Assembly (NCBI RefSeq): GCF_030269925.1
Contig: NC_085124.1
Coordinates: 7,750,001 to 7,814,000, forward strand
Direction: 5' to 3'
From: Bombyx mori
Taxonomy: Eukaryota > Arthropoda > Insecta > Lepidoptera > Bombycidae
Length of the DNA: 64,000 nt
A model generated the notes under the pieces. It was not told the origin of the DNA. It made no database searches and was given only the letters and a program-made list of their open reading frames with translations. Position numbers and translations under genes: made by a program. Shown here piece by piece: positions 48,147 through 61,101 of the stretch (position 1 is the stretch's first letter; every line of letters begins with the position of its first letter).

Positions 48147-48576
48147 ATTAGCAGCAGTTTCTAGTAGTATCGAGGAATATCCGGGATCACAATAGATGAA
48201 TTCGTTTAAAACAAATCTTCAATATGACGTCTTGCTCCTTCCTCTCCCTCTTTCTCCACGGTGAAGGAATAACATCGTGTAATAAAAATCAAACCGTTTG
48301 CGTAATTACTGGTGGTAGGACCTCATGTGAGTCCGCGCGGATGGGTACCACCACCCTGCCTATTTCTGCCGTGAAGCAGCATTGGGTTTCGGTTTGAAGG
48401 TTGGGGCAGCCCTTGTAATTATACTTGAGACCTTAGAAAACCAGGTGGGCTGTGAGTTCGTTCACCCATCTAAGCAATAAATAAAAATTAGCAGCAGTTT
48501 CTAGTAGTATCGAGGAATATCCGGGATCACAAAAGGTGAATTCGTTTAAAACAAATCTTCAATATGACGTCTAGCT
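48147..48576 (+). repeat. ~90-bp direct duplication flanking a SINE
   Basis: 48147-48236 and 48487-48576 are copies of the same roughly 90-bp unique sequence (ATTAGCAGCAGTTTCTAGTA ...) with a few differences; the SINE lies exactly between them. Confidence 0.93.
48237..48486 (+). mobile_element. Family A SINE with internal deletion
   Basis: Starts near TCTCCACGGTGAAGG, lacks the tRNA head, and jumps from GAGACCTTAGAA to AACCAGGTGGGC, losing about 90 bp at AA microhomology; ends AAGCAATAAATAAAA. Confidence 0.88.
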
Positions 48577-49128
48577 TTAGTAACGTGAGAGACAAGAACG
48601 AATTCCCATTTATTGTATTCGCGTAGACGAATTAGGACATCCCCGACTTCTACAAAATATTAATGCGGTCATAGTAGCAGCAAATATCAGAGATTAAGTT
48701 AACCTAAAAAGGATAACAGTGTCGATGCTCTTTGTTCTTCACCCCGGAGGGTACACAATAAATAAAATTACTAGGTTTGCGACCTTAGGGCCGTCGAAGC
48801 AGTATATTTCGCTACCACGAATTTTTAATGATTCTATTCTTTGTTAATACTCTCGACGCTGTGTGCATTTTACTATATTATATTAACTTTCATTATAGGA
48901 TACGGATCACACAAACATGAAAAAAGCTTTAACAATGAAATTTCAACTATTCAACAATATCTCATTTTCTTCGGATTTCGCGAGTCGTAGACATAACATA
49001 ATCTACTTTTACGGTTTAATCTCGCATTTTTTTATTGCATTTGGTTCTGATTTTTTTTTAATTTCTATTTTTTTACCTTGTTATTGTTTTGTGTACAGTT
49101 TTGGTCGTCACATACGACTTTATGTTCT

Positions 49129-49572
49129 TTTTTTATTTTATTGCATTGATGGATGGACGAGCTCAAAGCCCACCTGGTGTGTAGTGGTTACTGGAGCCCA
49201 TAGACATCTACAACGTAAATGCGCCACCCACCTCGAGATATAAGTTCTAAGCTCTCAGTATAGTTACACCGGCTACCCCCACCCTTCGAACTGATACGCA
49301 TTACTGCTTCACGGCGGAAATAGGCGGAGTGGTGGTACCTACCCGTGCGGACTCCCAAAAGGTCCTACCACCAGTGATTACGCAAATTATAATTTTTGCG
49401 GGTTTGATTTTTATTACACGATGTTATTCCTTCACCGTCGAAGTCAATCCTGAACATTTGTTGAGTACGTATTTAAGTAGAAAAATTGGTACCCGCCTGC
49501 GGGATTCGAACACCGGTGCATCGCTACATACGAATGCACCGGACGTCTTATCCTTTAAGCCACGACGACTTC
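49129..49572 (-). mobile_element. Full-length family A SINE (reference copy)
   Basis: 444 bp. On minus it has a tRNA-like head with A-box-like TGGCTTAAAGG, B box GTTCGAATCCCGC, body, and poly-A tail. It is the best copy here for defining the family and supports pol III origin. Frames in it are not genes. Confidence 0.92.
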
Positions 49573-49717
49573 CTAGATGTTCCTAGATAAATCTTCCTAT
49601 TACCTTCTGGTATACGAGTAGTTCACTGGTGGATCGAAAATATAATAACTAATCTAGCTATGGACTTCTAGCTTTACAGAAGTTTGAGAGGGCGTGAGAA
49701 GCCAGTAGTAACAAGTA

Positions 49718-51102
49718 GGGGAGCGAGGGGCTTGTTGTAACAGTTTTCATGAAAACTAATATATCTTGAGATTCATTGATTAAATTGCTACTAAATAAAG
49801 ATGGACGGATGCTGTAACTCTTCCTCTACCAAATCAAGTAAAAATAATAACATAACTGTTGGTCATTATTTTACAATTAATTATTTTCTAGAAGAAGTGC
49901 GGTGTTACAACTTACCTCGTGCTTGGGGCAAGTTGTAACGTCTACCGGGGCAAGTAGTAACGATAATTCTTTGTTTATTTTTAACAAAATTGACATCTTT
50001 CTAAAATAGGGATTATGTAATTGTTATCAAAAATCAACTTAAAAACACTTTTTAAGTTATCCACATCTAAAAATTAAGTAATTAACAATCTTATTTAGTC
50101 AAACACTACTTATAATCATCATGGCACTTTTAAGTCACAGTAAGTATATAATTAAATTAATTATATCTAAGCTATGCTTCGTAATTATCTCTTTTTAATA
50201 TTAATCTAACAAAGTATTGCACTCATATCAACATTTGGTGGGTTTCATTATAATTGAATTCAGTCTTCATCTGAGCTACAATTAATACAAATAAAACATA
50301 TAGTGTCTCCTGTAACATATTCTACAAGTGCCCACATCTTACAAATGATACAATCTTCTTTATTTGAATCTGTGTAAGCATCACCACATACCAGACCACT
50401 CTTCTGATTCTGATTCTGAAACTGAACATAAAATCTTTTTTTTAACTCTGTTTACTCCGGTTTTATTTTGTGTTGATTTACCTTTGCCTTTCCCTTTCCC
50501 TTTTCTTTTACCTGTTTCTTTAATTTTGTCATCTTTTTTCTGTTATTTCTTTATCTATTCCTCATATTCCTTTTGTAAAGCTTGTTCTTCAGGAGTGTCC
50601 GTCAACACTGGTCGTCAATTCACATAAATTCTTGGTGGCGCCTTTCGTAGAGGTCTAATCTTCGATAGCGAAAAAGTTTTTTGTAGACTGTTTTAACATG
50701 TTACAACAAGCCCCGGGGTTTTGTTACAACTAACCCCATGGTATGATTTTTTAAATTTATCAAGATAACTATTTAACAATTTAGCGATCTTAAAAACTGT
50801 TACACATTATCAGAGATAGATAAATTTAAATGGTAATAAGATATAGAAACTTTAAAATTGGTCGATAATAATAACGTAGACCAAAATTTTACGACAGTAT
50901 AATTTTATATTACCTGGCAAAAATGAGGCACATGCGCATTTTCGCTCATTGCGCTGGCCGGCGAGACATTTGGCTATAGCAACATGATGCGGTGCGGTTT
51001 ATAGGTCAAATCGAGTCAAAGAAATACGCTAATATTGTTTAAGATCCTAGTGAAAAGAGCCTGTTACTACTTACCCCTGTTACAACAAGCCCCTCGCTCC
51101 CC
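49718..51102. mobile_element. DNA transposon with TA target site and motif array
   Basis: A perfect inverted repeat GGGGAGCGAGGGGCTTGTTG (extending to 26 bp) is flanked by TA on both sides. Eight 15-bp copies of a GGGGCTTGTTGTAAC-like motif cluster near the ends. The minus strand at about 50,250-50,600 retains a decayed C-terminal reading: Ser/Glu-rich acidic run, then Cys pairs spaced like a PHD-type finger (CGDAY, CIICKMWA, CFICINC) and SSDED stop, with stops and a frameshift upstream. TA duplication plus such a tail suggests a Tc1/mariner-pogo-related element; the class is inferred. Confidence 0.8.
50265..50600 (-). pseudogene. Decayed transposase C-terminus with PHD-like finger
   Basis: On minus, a Lys-rich stretch and a SESESEEW acidic run are followed after a one-base shift by a Cys-rich segment ending in TGA near 50267 (CGDAYTDSNKED, then CIICKMWA, then CFICINCSSDED). 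Upstream in-frame stops show it is dead. The first 1 kb of a full transposase is absent. Confidence 0.6.
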
Positions 51103-51503
51103 TACATGAAAAATAACGGTAAGACGAAGAGGGTATTTTTATTGCCGTTTATAACGGCTACTTAACCTGCCTACTGATTAGTAAGATCACCCACCGAGCT
51201 CACGACACGAACTGACACAAAAAAAAAAAAAAACACTTTATCTTGTATTACAGCCCTATTCTATGTTCACGGTTATGAATGTTAAACGAGTTTATGGATA
51301 AAGAATTTATCGTGTGTAGTGCTGTTGACTTAATTCTTGTTGTTAATCGGTTGATTATCATAATATAATTTAGTTCGGTATAGAGCTGAGCGTCCTGTAA
51401 TACACCTCATACGAAAAATGTACATAAAAGTCTGCTAGTATATCTGCTGTTCTTTTGCCATCTTCAATTATCCACGAGAGTTGGTGGCTAATTTCTATCA
51501 GGT

Positions 51504-51752
51504 CTTTTTTTTTATTGCTTAAATGGATGGACGAGCTCACAGCCCGCCTGTTCTAAAGTGGTTACTGGAACCCATAGACATCTACAACGTAAATGCGCCA
51601 CCCTCCTTGAGATATCAGTTCTAAGGTCTCAAATATAGTTACAACGGCTGCCGCACCCTTCAAACCGAAACGCATTACTGCTTCACGGCAGAAACAGGCA
51701 GGGTGGTGGTACCTACCCGTGCGGACTCACAAGAGGTCCTACCTCCAGTAAT
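51504..51752 (-). repeat. Family A SINE, head-truncated
   Basis: TTTATTGCTTAAATGGATGG to CACAAGAGGTCCTACCTCC. Confidence 0.88.
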
Positions 51753-52914
51753 GCTGCAGCATTGTCTGTCTTTGATCGCGTTAAAAATCCCCGATATTAT
51801 TGTTATGTCCGATAGATAAAAAACATATCGTATAGGGATAATAACGTGACTAAAAAAATCATGTTAGTGTTGGTTGAAGAGGGATGTCGTGGTTTTCACT
51901 GTAGGTATGTTGTGAATGGGCCGTCAAGAGCGACGGGCAGGCGCGACTGTTCGCAAAATGAGCTCCCTGAGGCGCCGCCGCTCTTTCAAGTAGGGTCGTC
52001 CAATGATCACATGTTTATTAATTATGTGTTTTATTTAATTATTCCATTAACAAGTATAACCGGTTAGAGTTGGAAGCTAGAGTCCGGTTAGAGTAGGAAA
52101 CTGTAAATTCAAGTTTGGATTTTTATCGCTCATTCTGAAGAATTGTTGTGAAACAAGATAGGTTTTCGCAATTATATCACGCATATCTTCAATGACCGTA
52201 CTGTCCTTGAATAATCATTGAAGATTATAAAAATCAATGTAGAAATTATTTTAGAATCGCTTTGTATTTTTGTTCACAATAACATTCAACTGTCCAATCT
52301 AAAGATAAAATGATCGATGTCGTGTCAATAAGATCTCAACGAAGATCTGTAAATTGAAGTACCTATTTAATATTCACGAACTGAATTAAAATTTCCAATA
52401 ATATGTTGAGTATCATTGTAATCCAGTTTTCTAAGGAAACAAAGTTTTCGTAACAATATCGCAAATGTTTTCATGTAAATATTAAAAACACCATCTAAAT
52501 ATAGGCACACATTATTCCTCGTGCGAGCATTGAACTCTATCCCTTAAAACTAGGACGATGTCCGGAGGCAGCCCTATTTGCAGCAGACAAGAGCGATCAG
52601 GCAAAGAGGCCAAAACCTATATACTCCAATACTACATTACTTTGTAGGGAAAATGAATTGAGAAATTATCGTCATATCAAGCGGTTCTTTGGTATTGTCT
52701 GTATTGTTTGTGAGCTTAAAGAGTATATTAATAAAACAAATAGTAAATAAACACTTTGTAAGTTTGTTTATCTCTTTCACGATAATCTTATATTGAAAGA
52801 AAATATTTTCACAATAGTATTACTATAGGTATTTGAATATAGTAGTTTTGATGGTGCAAACTACACTGGTTTGTCGTTATTTCAGTCTTTTTTTAAACTA
52901 AATAACAATAAATT

Positions 52915-52990
52915 TTAGGCAGCGGTTTGGTTGTCTCCAACGTCCATAAACGTCGGTGATCATTCACCTTCAGATGGGTCCTAAGCTATA
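52915..52990 (+). repeat. Decayed retroposon tail type 2
   Basis: TAGGCAGCGGTTTGG, then CATTCACCTTCAGATGGG; diverged relative of 45609-45724. Confidence 0.55.
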
Positions 52991-53199
52991 AAGTATTTAT
53001 AGAGACAACTAAAAAAACATTACGATGTTCTCAGCTAATTTCCTAAAAAATCTGAATCAAATAAATGAAAAAAACTGTCTAACAATAGTACGAGTATTTA
53101 CTACGGTTAATCAATTCACCATGGAACTGACGTGTACTAGCAAACATTTGTTGTAGATTTATTATTAAAATTTGAGATTACATAGGTCAGAATAAATAC

Positions 53200-53404
53200 T
53201 AATATATAAATCTACAGTGGTTTTTACGGATGTTCCGTTATAACTACCGAACCATGCATGACTTGAAACTTGGTATCCATGTAGAAAATACATGTACTTA
53301 ATGGATAGTCTAATATTTATATAAGTGTTGGACTCCCTAATAATAATGACAATAGATAATAATTTTAATTTTAAATGCCCAGCGAAGCGAGCGAGTACGG
53401 CTAG
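53200..53404 (+). mobile_element. Non-autonomous Helitron, family H
   Basis: Starts near TACTAATATATAAATCTACA; ends AGCGAAGCGAGCGAGTACGG then CTAG before T. The left end is uncertain. Confidence 0.75.
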
Positions 53405-53709
53405 TCAATCTATAAAAATAGCGAAAGTCTGTAGTTAGTCCGAGTTACATTTCGAAAATATGTATATTTATAATTTCAAATTAAGTATCGTCATTACTTT
53501 GTCTATACTTTAGTTTAAGTTAAGCATGTCACACGTAATATTACAGACTTGAATTCTCCGATTTCACACGCGTAAATAGGAGCTCAACTCATATTGGGGC
53601 GACACATCGATGTGAAAAAATTGTTTTTATTGTTATATCTCCGGGTCACCGTCGTCAGATACACTTTAGTATTTTAAGTCTAATCATGAGCTGTTAAAAA
53701 CAAGAAGCG

Positions 53710-53846
53710 TTTTTTTTTATTACTTAGATGGGTGGACGAGCTCACAGCCCACCTGGTGTTAAGTTACTGGAGCCCATAGACATCTACAGCGTAAATGCGC
53801 CGCCCACCTTGAGATATAAGTTCTAAGGTCTTAAGTATAAGTTACA
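53710..53846 (-). repeat. Family A SINE 3' fragment
   Basis: Poly-T, GATGGGTGGACGAGCTCACA through AGATATAAGTTCTAAGGTC. Confidence 0.85.
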
Positions 53847-54310
53847 TGTAGATTATAATAATACACTGTTTTTAGTAACATTCGTACAGTCAAATTAACA
53901 GACGTATCTTAGAAAGCATGATCAGGGATTCCTAGACAATAGTATCGTAAGCGATGAAAAAGATACAAAATTGTATACAGGATAAAAACGAAAAGTTAAC
54001 TTAGTTGCGTCTATACGGATTTGGCACTGGTATACAGGCAAGATTACAGCTTATTGGACTGAGATTTGTTCAACAAACTTTGTCTAGATTCCATTTGGAG
54101 CGTTAAAAAAAGACCGGCTTGTATTACGTCAATAATATTTTCGCATAAAATCTGCTATTCCAAGGCCGTTCACCGCAATGCGTGTACTAACACTTAAATA
54201 AACATTGTCTGCGGAATTTTAATGAATAACGAATTATAGCATCATGTACTACACCACTTCCGCGTGACGCCGTTGTCTTAAAATTAACACTAAAAGAAGA
54301 CAATTAATAA

Positions 54311-54452
54311 TAACTATATTGAGACGTTCGAACTCATATCTCAAAGTAGGTGGCGGCATTTATGTTGTAGATGTCTATGGGCTCCGGTAACCACTTAACA
54401 TCAGGTGGGCTGTGAGCTCGTCCAACAATCTATCTAAGTAATAAAAAAAATA
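54311..54452 (+). repeat. Family A SINE 3' fragment
   Basis: AACTCATATCTCAAAGTAGG to CTATCTAAGTAATAAAAAAA. Confidence 0.83.
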
Positions 54453-55784
54453 TCATTCTAATATACATATAGTCACGTGTGAAATTACGCGGAAACCTCA
54501 ATCTCATCCTATTCTATCCTTCAAACAGAAACTTATATAATGTTGTTTTATTTTATGGCATAAAGAATAAAGTTTATTGAGCCGGGTGGGATCACAACAC
54601 GTACACAACCATAGTTCATAAAAACCTCTTCTTTATTACCAATAATGAATTATTATAACTTATTGACTTAATGTCGAGTGAACGGTTCCGAAATTTCATT
54701 ATGTTTGGCAAAAGACAATTAGGATAAATATACTATTTTTAGCGAGGATGAATAAAACGATTACAAACTGTAAAAAGAAGTGTTGTTCTTTTTTATTTTT
54801 TTATTACGAAACAAAAAAATAGATTCTAAAATTAAAACTAACTCCAGTAGAAGTTTATGGAGTTCGTTCGTGTTACATTACATTTCGTTTACGCGCAATT
54901 AATTTTAATGTACTTATAATTAGCCGTCAAGCAATTGAACAGTCAATATGAAGTCAGTTTAGGTTTATTCAAAAACATCATCGTTTTAATTCAATCTTTA
55001 ACGTTGTTTATTACGCGATAAAAATGTTTGATAAAGTAAAAAAAAAAAACTTTAAACATATTCGAATAAATTTTTAGTTCATTAGTGGTGCATCTAAAGT
55101 TCCATAATCCATAGTCCATAGTGATGGTGAGAAAGAAATTTGCCCAGCGAAATATTGAATGTCCATTTAAATTTTCATATCGAGTAAGCAATATTTCCAT
55201 TTTATTTTTATTATCTTTATTATGTAGATTGGTTAACGTGCTAACGACGCATTGGATGTACAGTGGTTGTTAGCTCATAGACATATCAACGTGATTCCGT
55301 TACTGGTTTTGATCGTAGCTTCGCCTTAGTCTTCGTCTTGGTCGGAGAGTGAATATATGGCTTATTTGACGTGACAACGTCTAATTTGATGGAGCCGGCT
55401 GCACGCACGAAAAAACATGACTCATTGAGGCGTTCCATTTAAGGCTTGAAGTGCAAGCGAGAGCGCGCAACGAGCGACAAAGAGGCAGTCAGCCTCCGCG
55501 TTCGGCAGCGTTCGACATCTGTCTCTCTCCTACTTAAGTGAGCGATGAATGCGCGTGGACAGCTGCTATACAATAATACATTTACATGTTTTCGTCAAGT
55601 ATGAAGTTCAGTGAAAAGTGAATGTGGTGTCAATTGTCCATTACAAAATATCTATCAAACAAATAAAATTAATATTGTCTTTTGAAAAATGAGACCATTC
55701 CATCAGTATTTTCTTATGACGTTATCACGTTCAACTATCGTCAGTAAACCGACTTTACAGACAACCGATTATTTTTCTTTCCCC

Positions 55785-56060
55785 CAAGCAATTCTGTGGT
55801 AGCCTGAGGGGCTAGTTCAGCTAGGCGCGGACGAGTAGGTGAGCTCACGGGTTGAACCTGAGAGAATTTGCTAACAAATAGCCTTAGCAAGAGCAGTCTT
55901 TCGCGGAATCTACCACCGGATGGAAATTGCGATCCACTGAGAAGATCCGGCGAGAAACTAATTGGGTTGTGCCTATGGGTTCGTTCGTTCGACGAGGACG
56001 GCGACCGTTGCCTGGGGGAGCTTAAAAGCACCGAGAGGGGATCCCGGTGATCCCGCTCTT
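55785..56060 (-). repeat. Family B retroposon, diverged
   Basis: Contains GGAATCTACCACCGGATGG and GAGAAGATCCGGCGAGAAAC; the head shows GGGGATCCCGG. Weakly preserved ends. Confidence 0.75.
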
Positions 56061-56903
56061 TAAACAGGACCTCATGAATTCTACTCGCGCGGGCTTACAA
56101 TACGTCCTACCGTCAGTAAATGGTGTTTACAGTACGCTTGTATAATAATCAAAGAACGCTATTGCCATTTTGGTCGCTCTCACTCAGCTGCCTTTTCTAA
56201 CGCCTACAGGAAGAATTGGGACGGTGCTATTCTAGGTCAAACCACGCAGCCAATACCTATTGTATTCTGTATATAAGTGATAATTATGATATAGGTTATT
56301 AAGTCTCAACATCATTCCTACGCCCCACAACGTTTGAGATCACAGTGTAGATTGGTTAGTTGGTTGTTGTACATATGTTTCTTTTTATTACTACCTTATA
56401 TCTACAATCTAAATAACACGTATTATATCATTTAATACAGATTGATTACATTTATTTTTATAATTCCATGGCTTTTTTTTCCAGAGATATATCACTATTT
56501 TTTTTAATTTATGGCTTTGTGCTACTATCTTTGTGAAGGAATATAGTTCTAAGAAAACAGTATAAGAAATAATATTTTAATAAATAAGGCTTTAATAAAG
56601 TTAAAATTTATTAATCCGAACGAATTCAACGAAGACTATAATAATTAAAGCGCGTAATCTTAAAAGCATGACAATTTATTTATCAATATTACTAAAAAAT
56701 ATTATCAATGTAAAAAAATACATGTTAACTACCATTAAACTGTTAAGTTTGTCTCTGGTATGTCATAGGTTAAAGATAAAAGGCAATAATTAGGTCAATG
56801 ACAATTTATTTCATTCCAAGTCCACACTTGTTTCGGTTGAATAAGACATTGTCACGAAATATTAAACGTTCTGTGATTTTCATATACACATATTTTTATT
56901 TTT

Positions 56904-57215
56904 GGAACGAAGTTCCTTATGGGACGATGCGGAGGGGTACCCTAACCGGGAAAAAACGTCCGTAACGTAAGATTTTTATTAGTAATGCGCACAGTGTACG
57001 ACTTAACTTTGTAATAACGTATAATAAATAACATATTTTAATTATATATTTTTTATAAATCATTGTGAATAAAATAAAGATGATGACTTTGTAAAGTAGT
57101 TTTTTTTTTTATCAATAAAAAAAACATAATAAAAAATGTATACCCGAATAATTATCTTCTTTATACCTCGAATAGAACTTGAAATTAATATTTTTATAAT
57201 AAGCAACTTCGTTCC
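56904..57215. mobile_element. MITE-like element, second copy of the GGAACGAAGTT family
   Basis: The left end GGAACGAAGTTCCTTA and right end AACTTCGTTCC form an 11-bp TIR around 312 bp. The terminus is identical to that of 12485-12788, with different internal sequence. Confidence 0.65.
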
Positions 57216-60200
57216 TATCCGGTGTCTCACCACACATCTTTTTTCAATCGTTAAGCCATGTATTTTGGTTATTAGCAAATTATATCGTGTAAATAGGATA
57301 GCCGTTGTTATAATGTATTCACATTTCTTACAGTGTAATGTCTGATGGCTCGGTATCTCATGTACACATTTACGCTAAAAAATAAACATACCACCTTATA
57401 CGAAAGAATAAATACTAATAACAATTATATACATACTTTTTAAGTGATATACGGAACTACTAGTTTCGCATATCCGGAAGACAAATGTAACAGGGAAGCC
57501 ATGTTTCAAGGTCGCATTAATTAGACACGATGTTTAGCCAGGATTCTTACGAAAACCGATATTCGATATTCGGTATGGAGCAATTAATAAATCATGATTT
57601 TTTTTTTTTTTTTTTTGATTTTTTTTATTTGAATTTTATTAGTTATGAAAAGTTTTATTGTTACATATCTGAGAGTGAAGCGAAAAAAAACTGTTGCAAA
57701 GTTTAAAAGTTGCATTTGAATATTAAAACAAATAAATACAATTATTATCCGTTAACGTTTTTTTGTGTTTTTAAATAAGCCTCATTGTATTATAGAAATT
57801 GATTTTTTTAGTATTATAATATCATAGTTTGTGTGAGCACTCTTGCCGTACAGTGTCATGCTAAAGGTTATGTAGTAAAGTGTATGTAGATTTATACAAA
57901 TTATATTGAGGTATTAACGATGTAAGTCCACAATCGATTCGGTGAAAAGTGATATGAGACATGCGTTGATTATTATTAGAATATCATTAATCTTGATCCG
58001 AGTTGACAATCTACATTAATATAACCGACTATAAAAAAAGCGATGGTTCTCGTATTAAAATTTAATTAATAAGATAAAATGCTGCAATCGATCACATATC
58101 GTGTATTCAAATTTAATGTTGATAAAACGCTTCTGATCAATCGATATAAAAAAGCGAAAAATCGTTTTTCTATTTAAATAGCATATAAGACAGACATTTT
58201 CACAGTTCAACAGATTTAGGTGGTTATCTATATCCAAAGCAATCGTTAAGTAACGCCTTCTTTACACAAAAGCCGAGTGATTTGCATGAACAAACCACTG
58301 ACCTTGATATAGTATGAAGCATCGCATCATCATCGTGCGATAAACTTGTATTTTTTGATAATGATATGTGCGCAGTACGTTGTGTCCACTAGATTTGGTT
58401 TGTGCGAATTAAGTTCATTTATATTTTACACATTTTTTAAGTGTGATTACATTGTATGCTTAGTTTAGGACGTTTTCTGAGATTTTAGTGCGAAACGAAT
58501 AATAATTAAATATGTTTCTTATCGCCTTTGTTTTGTTTCATCCCGAAAATGTCTTAGATTTTTTTATTTCTCCTGAATCACGCACAAAACGGTAGAATAA
58601 GGCTATATTAGTTTATAGCTTGGTTTAAATAATGGGATACTTTATCATGGTAAATGATAAATACTTCGGAAAACGCCGAGTATATCTGCTGTAATAATTA
58701 CGACAGTGTGTACACTGGTTTGTGATTCTACGTTCTTGCAGACTTACAAATCGACACGTCTATTTTTACAATATACATATACATCTAAAATATTAAATTT
58801 ATTAACGACGCTAATAATTTATAAGACAAACGCTTCCTGTTACAGCTTGAATTATATTAAAATCCACGAATACGAACAGCTCACTGAATTGTTATAAAAG
58901 TATTTCGTATTTTTTTGGCTTCCAAAACATCAAAGTTGTCTAACAGCTTACCACAGTTTTAAAGTTTACAGAAGGTTAAGAGATTAGAGATTAAAATATG
59001 TCGTGTGAAGTGGCCACCTCTTGCGGCATCCGACACTTTGAGATTAAATCTTGCGCTGTCATTAAAATGGTCAATGAAATGATTTAGACACCTAATAGTA
59101 TTGTACTATGTTTCAAATTATTTTGTAGCCACAATATTTCTTTTTAATAAACTAGGCGAGTCTCGTGGTTTTAGTCGCATTAAATAAGAAATTTAAAAAC
59201 TTATTACATCTTTTCATTACTTTGAAATCTTTTAAATCCTTTGCTCAGAGGCGTCTTTCTCGGTGAAATAATTTTCCGAATGGTCTTACGCCACCTGCGA
59301 TTTTTTGCATCATTGAATTTGGAATACATTGATTAAATAATTTGGTCCACGATGAGGCAATGCAACCTACTAGCCGCTTCAATAATAATTACTAGTATCA
59401 GTGTGACCTTAAAACTCCCGATACTATGAACGCAAATGGTGAAGACGCGCTTGTGCAGAATGTACTCCTGGGAATTTAAAGAATTTTCAACCAGAACCAC
59501 ATTTCAAAGCCGCCAATAAGGTTTCAGTTGGCTGTTTGCAGCCTCCAGGTCTACGTCTCATTCCATTTTTAGATTTATTTGATCCTGTCGTTTGCCTAAA
59601 TAAAGTGAAGCACGCCGGTTGGTCCTAGTACCAACGAGGTTTACTTGCATTCGTATTTTTTTGGGATTTGTTTTAGACCCGATTCCATACAGATCGTTTT
59701 CATTTTGTTGAGTGGATTTGATATTTCGGATCTGTTGAAGGTTTAAACATAAAAATACTGAATTGTTCGTTCAAAATTTGCCATGTCTTTCCATACTTTA
59801 AGCCGGTATGTTTTATGTCAATTACGATACTGGTTTAGTAAGTAGATGTTACTTTAAAAATATGTTTTTTTACGGTTTTAGACAGAAAAAAGTTTATTTT
59901 TTAATTATAAGCTCGATAAGACGGATGTAACGAATTTCGACTTTTGTTGCGATTGAGAAGATTATTTAGTAATTCAAATTTGTCTACACAGGGCTCTCAA
60001 ATTTGAAACCGTGAAGTTCTTTAAGTGAATTTTACGTAGGTAATCTACATTACAACTTCCTACACTTACGACCTCAATGAACATAAACCGATTAACAATT
60101 AGCATTGTAATATAGCACCGCACAATGAAATGTACACGCCCGCACAACAATTTCTTGTATTATTTACCATCGAATCTTTGCGAATATTAAAACGTAATAT

Positions 60201-60651
60201 TTTAAATTAAAAATTTTAACTATCACGACTGCTTTGTATCAGCTAAAATATGTAACATTTATTAAAACGCCAGACGACAACTAACCTCATTAACGGTTTC
60301 TATTCATAAGCGAGACAGATTATCAGACGATTTCGTGCATTAAACATTTGTCAAAGCAAGTAAGGTAGCGTAACGTTTACATACAATCGAGGCTTCTCGA
60401 TTCGGAGTGGATCTGTGTTAGCGTGCCGATGGGATGCCGACGAAGGCCGGGCCGTTGTCAAAATTAAATCCGGCCGAGCGCCGCAATGCCGGTGCGGAAT
60501 TGTTCGGCACACGAAAATAAAATGAGAATGAACGTTGTAAATCACTCCAAGATCGGTGGCGTCAAGCACGTGACTATGTAATCGATGTGACATCAAGAGA
60601 ACTGCGTGAGAAATGATCTCTTTCTGTTCATTAAACATGTCTATCTAGTCA

Positions 60652-61101
60652 TCTATATATTAATACGTGAAGCAAAAACTTTGCATCCCTTTTTACGAAA
60701 ATTGCGCGGACAGAGGAGTATGAAATTTTCCACACTTATAGAGAATATAGAGAAGAAGTTCACAATGCTAATATATTTTTAAAATAATGCATAAAAGATA
60801 CATTAAATCAATAAAGAAAACATTACACACACTACCATGTATTTGACACAACACATATATAAATATACTCTTTGTTTATTGTCAATTGTCAAACTTTTGT
60901 TAGGGTTTAAAGTCTGTGGTCAAATTGAGAATAGATGAATATTGTTTCTTTATTATTATTTATGTATAGTGTAGTTTTGGCGAAATATGTGATTATATTA
61001 TATAAGTACAATAATAGTATTTGACAATATAACCATAATAATGTTTAAACATAAATTTTCAATTGATTAAAGTCGAATTTCGACTTCTGCGGGACCACTA
61101 G
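60652..61101 (+). mobile_element. Non-autonomous Helitron, family D copy 3
   Basis: TCTATATATTAATACGTGAA at the left, hairpin AGTCGAATTTCGACT, and CTAG before T at the right; same family as 1791-2208. Confidence 0.87.

Noticed and set aside
49329..49586. 85-codon plus frame
   Set aside because: It lies inside the antisense of a full SINE.
50364..50627. 87-codon plus frame with Phe/Pro run
   Set aside because: The opposite strand carries the recognisable cysteine-rich transposase remnant; the Phe/Pro run is antisense of a Lys/Gly-rich tract.
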